64,000 bases of DNA, taken from NCBI GenBank assembly GCA_963969345.1, contig OZ017766.1:2542001-2606000 (forward strand), given 5' to 3'. The position numbers and the translations under genes were made by a program. Position 1 is the stretch's first letter. Each line of letters starts with the position of its first letter. Below are positions 1-10,400 of the stretch, in pieces. The stretch comes from Turbatrix aceti. Lineage: Eukaryota; Nematoda; Chromadorea; Rhabditida; Panagrolaimidae. The notes under the pieces are model-generated. The model made no database searches. It was not told the origin of the DNA and saw only the letters and a program-made list of their open reading frames with translations.

Positions 1-665
1 TCGGCACGAAGGTGGATACCTGGGCGCTGGGCATCACGCTGTACTTCATGTTGGTTGGAGTCACCCCCTTCCGGGGAGAGACTGTTAACGCGCTGAAGGC
101 GAACATCCTCTCCGGCGTTTACACCATTCCGGACTACGTGTCCAGCTTTGCGCAACACGTGATAACCCGGCTGCTGGATATGGAGCCAGGTAATAGGGCT
201 TCCTGCATTGAAATAAAGGTAAGATTCTTCAGAAATAAAATTAAAATTACCTTGCTTGTTTTCAGAAAATGTACTGGCTGCGGCAATGCAAGTTCCCCGA
301 GTCCTACCTCCAGATCAACGTCCGCCCTTGCGTCGACAGTATCAGGAAGGGCGACCGCACCGAGCATGAGGTCTGGAGCAAGCTGCAGCAATTTGGCATC
401 AGCGAGGACATGATCCACGACTGCGCGTCCAAGGGTGCAAAGGATGCCATCATAGGCACCTACCGCATCGTGCTCTACCAATGCCAAGCGCCGGAGCACG
501 ACAAGGAACGCATCAAGGTAAGTCGCCTGCTGCTGGCTAGTTGGGCTGCTTCATGATGCCATTGTTTTGCAGGTGAGAGATCACGTTCACAAACTGGCGG
601 AGCGGAATCGGCAGGCAAAGGCCGCCTTGGCGCCTCCCAAGAGCAAGGCCTGCTCCATCATGTAG
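1..665 (+). CDS. NIM1K: NIM1-type serine/threonine kinase, 3' part
   Basis: This is the C-terminal part of a protein kinase of the AMPK-related NIM1 family; the gene begins upstream of the window. Exons are 1-218, 266-517 and 573-665, joined at GT/AG sites in phase 0. Exon 1 encodes the end of the kinase C-lobe (VDTWALGITLYFMLVGVTPF, then an RGETV segment), typical of kinase subdomains IX-X. The tail carries KLQQFGISEDMI and IIGTYRIVLYQ, which parallel the segments after the kinase domain in animal NIM1 (remembered as STLEHLGITEEHI and ITGVYRIILHR). The protein ends in Cys-Ser-Ile-Met, a CaaX box predicted to be prenylated; vertebrate NIM1 also ends in a CSI-x tail. Introns are short (47 and 55 nt). 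An AATAAA at 795-800 is a plausible poly(A) signal. The family assignment rests on both the kinase segment and the tail. Confidence 0.85.
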
Positions 666-1500
666 AATCTTCTATTCTGTTTTCATACGTAGTACAACAC
701 TTGCAATCCGTTCAAATCGGGATATACGTTACGGTAGATTTTTAAAATGATTTTTTTGTATCCCGGCATATTTTCATGCTTTACTCTCGGTGATAATAAA
801 CTGCAGAACGTAAATAATTTGGCCAAACGCCAGAGCGTTTTTGGCGATGGTTTCGATCTCTGTCCTCCCTTTGCAGATAAATAAATATCACAAAAACTGG
901 AACGATCAGAACATCTGAAACATCCAAATGCAGACAAAATTGCAGCAGGACTTTTTTTGGAGCGTAATCGTTGATTCACTTGTTTTGCTGCGGTGGTGAT
1001 GTCTGTTGATTGAAAGATCGTGAACACTTTCTCTCGACGGATTGAGTAAGCGCAATGACAGTTTCACAAGCAGATCAAACAATTCACCGGCTGGGTTCGC
1101 CCTGACTCATTTCCGTCCATTCTCTACACCCGTAGAGAGGACCTCTTCGTAGGCAACGCGCTTTGTTTACACGCAGGTGAGGAACAAATGCGGAACTGTT
1201 GCGAACTTTGTTTTAAAATAAGTTAAATTCAACCTTGACAGTTCAAAAATTTGAGTGCAAACTGAGTTTGACGTAGATCGATACGTGATCCGCTTATTGC
1301 ATCTGACTAGATAACAGCGTGACCCGTGGCGTTGCAGACCATGACACGCAACGTTCTTGGCTTATCAGCGCTGATCCTTCACCTGGTCTTGTAACTTTCA
1401 TCTCCCGGTCGTCAAATATAGGCTCCATAGCACACGTGCTCCCCTGCGTCCGGGTTGAGGCAGGAATACCGCCCATGTTTGTTCTAGTCTGTATCCTAGA
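666..1500. other. AT-rich intergenic stretch
   Basis: This holds the 3' UTR and poly(A) signal (795-800) of the kinase gene. The rest gives only short open frames with no recognisable protein, and I see no repeat. Confidence 0.5.
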
Positions 1501-2087
1501 TAATAGAAAATAGATTTCCCCTCCGTCGCTTCGGAACCTCGTTCCTTCGTCACTTCGTTTCCTCGCTCCTACGCGAAAAACTTGTTTTTCGCTCCGCTAT
1601 CGCTCGCTTTCGCTCCGAGAGCCTACTCTCGTTTAGGGATGCGAGGCGTTTATTCGGCTGTCGCCGGCAGATCACGTGGAGAACGTGCCTCGAGGATCGG
1701 GTATGTCGTCGGGACCGTGCCGTCGGAGATTGAAAACCTGTTGAAACCACGAGATCACCGATAGCTTACCTTTTGGCTCCTAGGTCCTCGCTTCTGTTGG
1801 ACTATCTTCTTTGATTTGAGTTGTTGAGGTGCTGCGCCCTCAAAGGGGTCTGATCCATTTCGTACTTTCCTCTTCTTTGCCGGAACGAGGGGGCTACGCC
1901 CCCTCGTTCATCCTGGGCACACTGCTCATCTCCTTGCCTCCGGCCGCGTCTACTTCCTTGACAACGACCTGTCCGCTCGCCTGACCTTCCGAGCTTCGGT
2001 GCTTCACGATGTCCAGATCCATCGTATACCTCCCGCCTTCCCCGTTCCATACGGGGGCCGGTAACTGTATATTTAAGTCACTGTCGC

Positions 2088-2129
2088 CTGCAAATCGGGC
2101 CCGCGGACCCTTTTTTATAAAACACTCAC
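2088..2129 (-). repeat. Hairpin element copy 1, intron-like ends
   Basis: On the minus strand this 42-bp unit begins GTGAGTGTTTTATAAAA, contains the dyad GGGTCC-GC-GGGCCC and ends ATTTGCAG. Its ends match spliceosomal donor and acceptor sites. Copies 2 and 3 lie at 2877-2917 and 3378-3417. The flanks of the three copies are unrelated. Confidence 0.6.
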
Positions 2130-2876
2130 CCGATCCGGTTGTTGACCTGAACGACTGGATTTGCATACAAGGCAGGATCTAGCACACCGCTCCGGCCTCA
2201 CCCTGAAGGGATCCTCATTCGCGCTGAATATGTACTTCGCTTTCGCCGCTGGATAGCGGAGGCTGTCGCCGAACGTCTGTTGCCTTCCTGCTTCCATTGC
2301 CTCCCGTAAACGATCTCGAAGTGGGCTCTTTCTTTCGCTTCCTGTCCGGTCTCGGCCTGTTCCTCTGCGCCGCCGCAGATTAGCACTCTTTCGGGTGCCA
2401 ACACCCATTCATCACCGTCCCACAGGCACTGTGCCCTGGCCCGGCTTCTGGGGCTCTCCTGACCCGTGTAGTTTCTGTGCCCACATCTTCGACGGTTCGT
2501 ACCGGTCAGTGGCCCGAAATTGTGTAGGCTTGGCTCTTTGCCGTCCTCTGTTAGGCTCACACAGCCTCTGACTTGATGCGTTCGGATCGCTGCTCCCTCG
2601 GAGCCTCCAGGTTCAGCCAACTGCTAAAACCCGGCTAAGACATACTGCCGGTCTCCCCTTGGCCCGCGTAGGCTCGGCTTTGCGTTGTTTTTGCTTGGGG
2701 GACCGCCTTCCTGATTCCGATCGTCTTTCCATTCGCCTCCTGGCAAATGCGCGTCCTCGTTCGCCATTGGACGACGCCACACTCAATTGAGTATTTACTC
2801 GCTTCACCGCGCCTTGTTTGCCAATCCGCTTGATCTTCCTCGATTGAAAGACGGTATACGTCTATTCTGCTTACAC

Positions 2877-2917
2877 CTGCAAAATGGGGTCCGTGGACCC
2901 TTTATAAAAACACTCAC
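2877..2917 (-). repeat. Hairpin element copy 2, intron-like ends
   Basis: On the minus strand it begins GTGAGTGTTTTTATAAA, has the near-perfect dyad GGGTCC-AC-GGACCC and ends ATTTTGCAG. It is 41 bp long and closely similar to copies 1 and 3. Confidence 0.6.
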
Positions 2918-3377
2918 CGACCTAGGTTCTTGGCTTTGTGCAGAAGGAAGTTTGATACGACGTCCTGGATCCTCGATGTCAGCTGCCCGTGTTGGGCACG
3001 AACTCCTCGACCGGCCTCGCCGAGTCCGCCTTTGACCAAGTTGGCTTCTATCGCTTTTCCTTGTCGGGTCGAGAGCGAACTCTTCCCTTGGCTCCTGCAT
3101 GCATGCCGGCCTGCATGGCCTACCCGGATCAGATGTTGTCTTTTCCTCAGTCATAGGCTCGGCCTTCCGCCGATTCCGGTCATGTTCAATTGGCTTCGGC
3201 CTGATTCACGCTCGGACTCTGTCCCTCTCGTTCGCTGCCAGGCATACGGTCGATACTCGACCCCGCTCTCTTCTGCATTAGACGCTTTCTTCTTCTCTCT
3301 ATTCTGACATTATCTAAGCGCTTCTGGCGTTGACCTTTGCGTCGCTGACGATATGGATGTGCTAATTCCCACCATGC

Positions 3378-3417
3378 CTGGAACACGGGCCTGGACCCTT
3401 TACATAAAAACACTCAC
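3378..3417 (-). repeat. Hairpin element copy 3, intron-like ends
   Basis: On the minus strand it begins GTGAGTGTTTTTATGTAAA, has the shorter dyad GGGTCC-AGGCCC and ends GTTCCAG. It is 40 bp long, and the first half is the best conserved part across the three copies. Confidence 0.55.
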
Positions 3418-3703
3418 CAAAATCGATTGAATTGAACGTCGGGTTGAAATGAAAGCCTGAGCTTTGAATTCCGGAAAGACGGCCGGTTGTGAGCGTGCGT
3501 CGTCTGCCCGCGCGGCTGCCGTTTGATTTGCCACTCTTGGCTCTAGTTCGGTCCCGACCGACCTGGGAGGTTCCACTCCCCTCTGATCAAATGACCTCAG
3601 CTCTCGGCACTCCGATGGTCCCGTCTGGCTCGTCTCGCCTCCTCCTGACCGTCACACCTCAGACTCCTTATCTGGTTCCTGAAACCGCCCAGCTTCATCA
3701 CTG

Positions 3704-4100
3704 ACTTCCTCGGCCTTCTGCCGGTTCGGATTCGGCTCGCTTAGCCTCGGCGCTGCGCCGCTGAATCGCCCGCTCCGGGTATCTGACTCACACCCTTCTC
3801 CGGCCCTCTGCCTGCACGGTCTACGGCCTTCGGTGTCCTCCTCGGCTTCCTGCCGGTTCCCATTTAGCTCGACTAGCCTCGGCGCTGCGCCGCTGAATCG
3901 CCCGCTCCGGGTCTCTGACTCCAACCACTCCACCGGCCCTCTGCCTGTACGGTGTACGGCCTCTGGTAGCCTCACCGGCTTCCTGCCGGTTCCCCTTTGG
4001 CCCAATTAGCCTCGGCCCTGGGCCGCTGATAAGCCCGATGCGGGTCCCCAACTCCTCCGCCGGCACCTTGCCTCAGTCGGCCGTACCCGCCTCCTTCCGA
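3704..4100. repeat. Three tandem ~133-bp units
   Basis: Three diverged units start near 3704, 3838 and 3971. Each contains a TTCCTGCCGGTTC-like segment, then TTAGCCTCGGC-like and CGCTGAATCGCCCGCTCCGG-like segments, then CCTCTGCCTG. The third unit is the most diverged. Confidence 0.75.
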
Positions 4101-4668
4101 AAAAATAATCTGTTAGGCTCACGCAGCCTCCGTCGTCTGACTGTCCTCGCTCCTTTTTGGGCCTCAGACTCGGCTCCCGCTTCTTTTAGCCCCTCTTTCA
4201 AAATCAGCGACCTGTCTCGGCCCGCTGCCGACCACCCTGTCTCAGGTCCCGGATGCTGCCGACCACGTCAGACTCCTTTGAAAAACTCCCCGGCTTAACA
4301 GCGCCTTTGGCCAATTTTGGGCCTCCGGACCGGATCCTCCCTGCCTCATCACCAACTCACCCTTCAGCGTGCAGCCGATGTGCCAGCGTGATCGTGCGTG
4401 TAGATGGCTTGTAGACGAAGCCCGGGTAGGCAACCTAGTCGCTGTCAGCCTCCACCGTTGCTGCCTCCAAGACGCGAGGTCGTCCTTCTGGGGGGCACCG
4501 CATCCTTGACATTCACGTCATCGACGACTCCGGTCTAAGCTAACGGCTCCATTGCGTTCGGCGTCGAGCACGTCTCGATTCTCAATCCAGCATGGGCCGC
4601 CTTTCGTCGTTTTCGAGCTGAACGTGTCCTTGTGAGCCGCCCTCGGGCTCCATGCCCCCCTAAAAGGC

Positions 4669-4810
4669 TGAAAAAACACGCCTACGCGCTCGGACACTCG
4701 TCCGGCGCCACAAAACGCAAGAAAAAACCCCGAAAATCCTGAAAAAACACGCCTACGCGCTTGGACACTCGTCCAGCGCCACAAAACGCAAGAAAAAACC
4801 ACGAAAATCC
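4669..4810. repeat. Two tandem 71-bp units
   Basis: The unit starts TGAAAAAACACGCCTACGCG at 4669 and again at 4740, with few differences. Phe-rich open frames on the minus strand here are products of this repeat and not a gene. Confidence 0.85.
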
Positions 4811-5050
4811 CGAAAACCACGGGAAAAACCAACAAAAAATAAAAAATAAAAAACACCACCGGAAACAGTCGAACAAAAACCGCAGATGGATAGGAGAACT
4901 TTTTCTCCTCCTTCCTCGACTGCGAACTTACGGTATCGCGTCGAGAGTACTCAGACCTCAATCCGGCTCTCTCCGCTCGCTCTCTGTCGCTACGCAAAAA
5001 ACGACGCTTTTGATGTGTTATAGTTCACCGGGGTGCATATAAATGTTTTC

Positions 5051-6256
5051 ATGCAGGTGGGGCTAAGGCCCACGAGTACCACATTTGATTGTATTTAAAA
5101 GTGCCAACTGACGTCGTTTTTTTCTCGGTAATTTAAAAAAGGATACACAAATATTTGTATGTGTAGCTCGCATCAATGAGCGCGTGTACGTGACTTTTGT
5201 GGCAAAATTTGACCTGGATGTCTTTATATGGTGATTGAAATGCTTTCTGGAAGGCCAAAATTGATAACCAAAGATGAGCTCATTTGGGATTTTATTTTAC
5301 GGTAGAAAAATATTGCTGCCCTATTTTTTATCGAGTACTAAAGTTGTTATTCACTCAAAGATATTTTTTTTAACCTGATACCGTGTGTAACCTGTAGTGC
5401 CTTATCAATGGAATTACCGTGAAATAAAATAAGTTGTTATGGCCCCGGAACTGCCCAGGGTTGTATTGTTGCCTGATCTGTTAAAAAAGCCGGCTGCTGG
5501 AATGTGCTCTGCTCGTGCAAGTTTTTTCCAAGCCCCACACTTTTGGCCAAAGTACAGTAATCCCTCCATGTCTCGCAAAATAAAGCTTAATTACAACGGC
5601 TTCTTCATTTTAGCGTTAAAATTTAATAATTGCACTCTGATGTGACTGTAGCGCGACTGACTTTTTTTTGTGTTCTTTTTTAATTAGCACGCTTATTGTG
5701 GGGGAAGAACTCGTTGCGCGAAATATCTCATGAGGGGAATTGCGCGGAAATCTGGCCGCATACCAAAAGGGGGCTTCCATAGAGAATGGCTGGGTGGCTT
5801 CAATCTATTTATAGGCATATTTCTGTTATAGGTGAATTTCTGCTCGAAATAATCGCAGACGATTTTGAGGAAGCTGAAATTCATATTTGGCAATAATTAC
5901 ATTTTTTCTGCCAGATGAGCATAATTTTAGAATAAAAATGAATATTTTCTGCCTGGGCAATTTTTTAATTTATAAAATACAGCGCTATGAATAAAACCGC
6001 TTCGCTTGCGCTGGGCTACTCGTTTGGTTTGTAAATCTGTGAAGAATTTGATGTCAGAACTCGACTCGAGTCGAAATCTTTCCGTTTCGAAAAGCGGTAT
6101 CAGACGTCACCGGTCTCACCATCACGGCGCGTGCCCGGTAACAAATGCTTTCAATGCGCGTGACTTGAATCGTACCGTAATTTCTCCTACCTGCGTCTTA
6201 CAGGAGAGCGCTAATTACGTTATTTGAAAACAAAACTCATTGAACCACAGGTTGAG
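5051..6256. other. AT-rich region upstream of cytochrome b561
   Basis: No gene or repeat is recognisable. It presumably holds the promoter and 5' UTR of the b561 gene, but I could not pick out a convincing core promoter element. Confidence 0.4.
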
Positions 6257-7400
6257 ATGTCACTGCGAGGAGGACATCACCAGCCAGCCGCCTACAACGG
6301 CACCGACGAGACCAGGCAGACGGCTTCCTGGGAGCAAGCCGCCATTCAGAGGGCCGTCAGGAACTTTAACATGGTCGCCATGCTCGCCCACATTGTTGGA
6401 TTGGTCATGTTCGTTCTCACGCGTAAGTTCAGTTTTACGAAGCTCCGAATTGCACTCCAACTCTGGTGCCGAGTTTACCATTTCCGGATGCTCAAACCGC
6501 AAATTTGCAGTATACGTAGCCATAAAAGCGGGAATGAACTTTGAAGACAACAGCGTGCACCTGCACGGCTACATGATGCTGGTGGGCTTCATCCTGTGCC
6601 AGGGGGAGGCAATCATCATGTACCGCCTGCTTCGTTATAAACTGAAGATTTACACCAAGCTCGTTCATGCCGGCTTCCACATCGCTGCTATTTCGTTCGC
6701 TACGATCGGCCTCGTGGCCATCATCAGGATGAAGTTCGTAAACGGCTCTACACACATGATTTCGTTTCACTCGTGGCTAGGCGCCTTCATATACATCCTG
6801 TACCTTACTCAGGTCAGTTTTGCACAAATTGGGCCCTAAAGAACGTACACTTTTTAGTTTCTCAACGGCTTGTACACTTTTCTCTTCCCGGGAGCGAGCA
6901 TGGCTCTGCGCAAAAAGTCCAAGCCCGTTCATGTTGGCTTCGGAGAATTTTTGCTAGCCATTGCCGTTGCACAGGTTATAATGAAGGCCGATTCTTTCCT
7001 GTGAGTCATTTCTTCGTGGTGCATTAGGTGAAAACAACACTGAATAACCACAAATGAATGTAACAGAAAAAATCGCTTATTAGTTTTTCCAATTTTTTAG
7101 TTTTTTTTAGGTTACAATTCCCTGTATTTTTTCATTGCTTTCAGAGCACAAAAAACTGATCTTCATAACAAACTTTTTTTGACAAGTCGTAATTTATTAA
7201 TTTTGGCTTATTTCAGAACGACCTGCAGCCGAACCGATTTGCTATGCGACGGCGGATTCGGCCTCGTTCACCACATTGGCTTCCTCGCTCTCCTTATCTA
7301 CGCTGGTCTCATCGGATGGCTTGTCCTGAACGGAGAGTGGCGACGACGCCCGACACCCGATGAGCTTCCTCCTCCGGCTACTACGGCATCTAAATTTTGA
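6257..7400 (+). CDS. Cytochrome b561 family transmembrane reductase
   Basis: Family members are di-heme membrane proteins that carry electrons from cytosolic ascorbate across a membrane, for vesicle ascorbate recycling or ferric reduction. Exons 6257-6422, 6511-6812, 6858-7000 and 7217-7400 join in consistent phase (1, 0, 2) to give 264 aa, a normal length. The ATG at 6257 is preferred because the first membrane helix (VAMLAHIVGLVMFVL) follows a short polar leader. The family core is present: HGYMMLVGFILCQGEAIIMY, then KLVHAGFHIAA, SFHSWLGAFIYILYLTQ and KPVHVGFGEFLLAIAVAQ. These supply the four conserved heme-ligand histidines, one on each of the four central helices. A last helix (HHIGFLALLIYAGLIGWLVL) ends in a Pro-rich cytosolic tail. 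I cannot assign it to a subfamily, so no symbol is given. Confidence 0.88.
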
Positions 7401-10400
7401 ATGCTGAATAGTTTCGGAGTGCTAAAGTTACGTTCATACAGTATCCTTACTGGTTACGGTGTCGTAGAATTTATTTTTTTCATTTCGTAAACTGGTGTCA
7501 CGCATGTAATTCGTGCATGAGTTATCATTTTGTACAATTTCTGAAGCCTTGGAAACCGATAAATGAACTCTGTTTTCTTTTGTTACTCAAGCTGAAAAAA
7601 GCAAACCCCGCATTAGCACAACACGATTTGTAGTCTTTGCAATACACCCCCGGCATAAAGATACGCATCATCAGGAAGCTATGAAATAACACCTTTCATA
7701 ATCACAAACAATGAACTGAAGAGTGTACCATTTATCCTCTGTTTCTAACTACATTTCAAATAACATGATGCATCATAATTGCGTATCAGCAACGTGTGCG
7801 TTCTTGTGCCAAGATTTGTCAACAACTTGGCACCGAACAAGAACTTTGAATACTTGATCAGTTTCTTACAAATATGCCATAATTACGATAGGATGTGTTT
7901 TTGACGCGAAGGATATGTAATCGCTTGTGGGGTTAAAGACCGGGTGTTCTGTAAACAATATTATTGCAAGTTTCCTGTCTTCATGCTATTTTGGGGCACG
8001 GTGCACTTTACCTGACTGGAACTTCTGGATCATTGAGAGTGCTCTCAAACGGTATTTTCAAGCATACCTATTTTTTTTTGGGGGGAGGGGGCAAAATTCT
8101 CGAAATCACTCACATTCCGGCGGTCATAGTTCTTAATTTAAATTCACTTTATTTTTTTGCGGCGTGTGTCATTAAACAGCTCACGGGACCGCTTCTCGAA
8201 CGGTGCCCCCACTCGGCTCATCAGATGATAATGGGAACGAGTATGTGCCCTGTTCGCGTTCAATTAGTGGAAAGCAAATCTCGCGGCTGTCCGGGAAAGT
8301 TATGCAGCACTTACTTACTCACTCAGGTGAGCATCCGCGGACTACAAGTGATTGGGTTACATGGCACGACTTGCAGCACTGCTGCGCCGAATAAAAAAAT
8401 TACTGGAATGCAAAACGATCAGTTTCGCAGCTTTGTTTTTTTGTAACTTTAAAAAAACACCTGAATCACCTGCCTGCTGAATTCAAGTTTCCAGGCAGGA
8501 ATCAACTGATTCTTTTGTTTTTTGCTCCTCTGAAACAAAGCCGAACACGACAGTTGTGCCCTGCAGCACGAGATCGAGCCGTCGCTGTTGTTGCCATCTA
8601 CCCCAAAGATCGTTCGTCATCGCCGTCAAGCCGCCCGAGGCCGTGTCCATTTCGCCGAAAAACAAAATTATCCTGTTGCTAACCAACTTTATTTTTATTC
8701 AAAGTGCAAAAAATGACAAGTCGGAACAGTTGTTGTGTCTAGATCATTTGTTTTTTGCGAAACAGAGTCGCTCGCTCATCAGCAGGTGATCACACGCCAG
8801 AGAAGGGCGGCCGGCACCCACCGGTTTCGCAAAAGTATCTAGTCATAAAGGGCGTTTTTAGAAATGTGCACTGACCAGTTGTCATCATTCCCGGCCCCGT
8901 GCCACCCCTGCCAATTGTTTTTCAAAAAGTACTGAACTTTTATTTTTTTCATCGCTTTGTTGCTGTACGATAGAGTCTATGGGGTGCACAAAAGTTCCTA
9001 TGATATTTTTGGGAATTCCAAAAACTTTAAATGTTTACCTTGCTTGTTTTTAAATTTTAAAGTAAAAAATTATTTCTGCTAAAAAATTGTTTTTGATAGA
9101 AAATAACGTTATGTCCAAAGGTTTATCAAATTGTATGGAATTCCAGGATTTCACACTCTGTATAATTAAAAAATTCCTAATCCAGGAAAACATTCAAACT
9201 GCAACAGAATCCCTTTCCACCTACGTGCGGGCTCTGAGCAACCCACATCCCAGACAACACACCGCATCAGGTGAAGCCTTGCCACCCGCGCTTCGTTCTC
9301 TGACCGCTGCTACAGGTAATCCCCCCAGAGCGGCATCAAAGATGTCAAATGTAGACGATTAATCTTGGCTGCAGGACAAATTGAAATATGAAATTAGAAC
9401 TTTAATTATCCGCATACTTTGAGACTCCGGAGCATTGCCGACTTTTTTAATCATCCTATTTGGGTCGCAAGGTGGTTTTTATTGCTTCTGACAAATGCAA
9501 AGATAAAAGATACAATAAATCTCTATAATCCTGCTAGTTAAATTAAAAAATTTATGCATGCATCTGTTTGTTGGCCAGATAGTTGTGGACCTTCAGAAGC
9601 CTGCAGCTTTGGCACAGATTTGCATACCTCGTCAAATCCGAACCCCCTTTTTTGTCTACAAAAAGCAATCAGTGTTCGGGCTTCGTTTTGATATTTGGCA
9701 TGTTTATGAGTTTTGAGACTTTGGAAAAGTGCCGTCTGGAGACCAGCTTCTTTGAATTCGCGTAAGTTTTTTTTGCCCCCGCGTAGAAATCAATGAACGC
9801 TGAATTTCATACACAGTTTTTTTCTGACTCCCAAAAAATAAAAAAAATAGTGTTCGTCTGGTTTCTACAGATTTATTTCTCCGTCCGTGATTGCGATCTC
9901 TTTTCGCTAGGGCAAACCGGGTTTTGCACCTTTTACCGCTCCTCCGCGCACCTCATTGGCCCTCGGTTGCTCGAAGGACGAAGATAGGAGTGGTCAACTC
10001 TTTTTTCTGCGTTCTGGTAAGATACAAACTGCAAATTATTTTTTGCACGAAGAAAATCGTTCGTTGCCGAATTCTGCAGATGCCTATGACGACATCGGCA
10101 CCCCTCGAATTATGAATCATTGTTTTTCTTTTATGGCTCATCTTGTCGAACTCGACAGAGCGGGGTATTTCATCCGCTTTTTTGCGTGATTGGCACAAAA
10201 TCCCCTTCCTCCTCTGTATTTTGCCGTCTTGTCTCTCTAGGATGAATTTCTTTTAACCATGTATTGCTTATGCGACTAAAAACCATGGTTAACACTTTTA
10301 AGTGTTAAAGTCACGTTAGGCTTGGATATTTTTGTGGCACCGGAGCTAAGTCTTATTTTTGTAAAAATAAATTGGTGTAACAAGAAATTATTTCAATGTC

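Larger units (their letters stand above)
1500..5050. repeat. GC-rich repeat island, no recognised protein
   Basis: Base composition changes abruptly to GC-rich, codon-unlike sequence, then returns to AT-rich near 5050. Open frames on both strands are rich in Arg, Ser, Pro and Gly and look like low-complexity translation; none carries a domain I recognise. The island contains three spaced copies of a 40-42 bp hairpin element, a triplicated ~133-bp unit and a duplicated 71-bp unit. Related short strings lie near both edges (TCCTACGCGAAAAAC near 1567 and CGCTACGCAAAAAAC near 4988). It could be an old mobile element or a transcribed non-coding repeat; I cannot tell which. Confidence 0.5.

Noticed and set aside
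2198..2620. Possible gag zinc knuckle (CGHRNYTG...) in the GC-rich island
   Set aside because: The Cys/His spacing does not fit a knuckle without assuming frameshifts, and no polymerase domain is nearby.
4518..4997. 159-codon minus-strand Phe-rich frame suggesting a membrane protein
   Set aside because: Its hydrophobic part comes from the duplicated 71-bp A-rich unit and has no family similarity.
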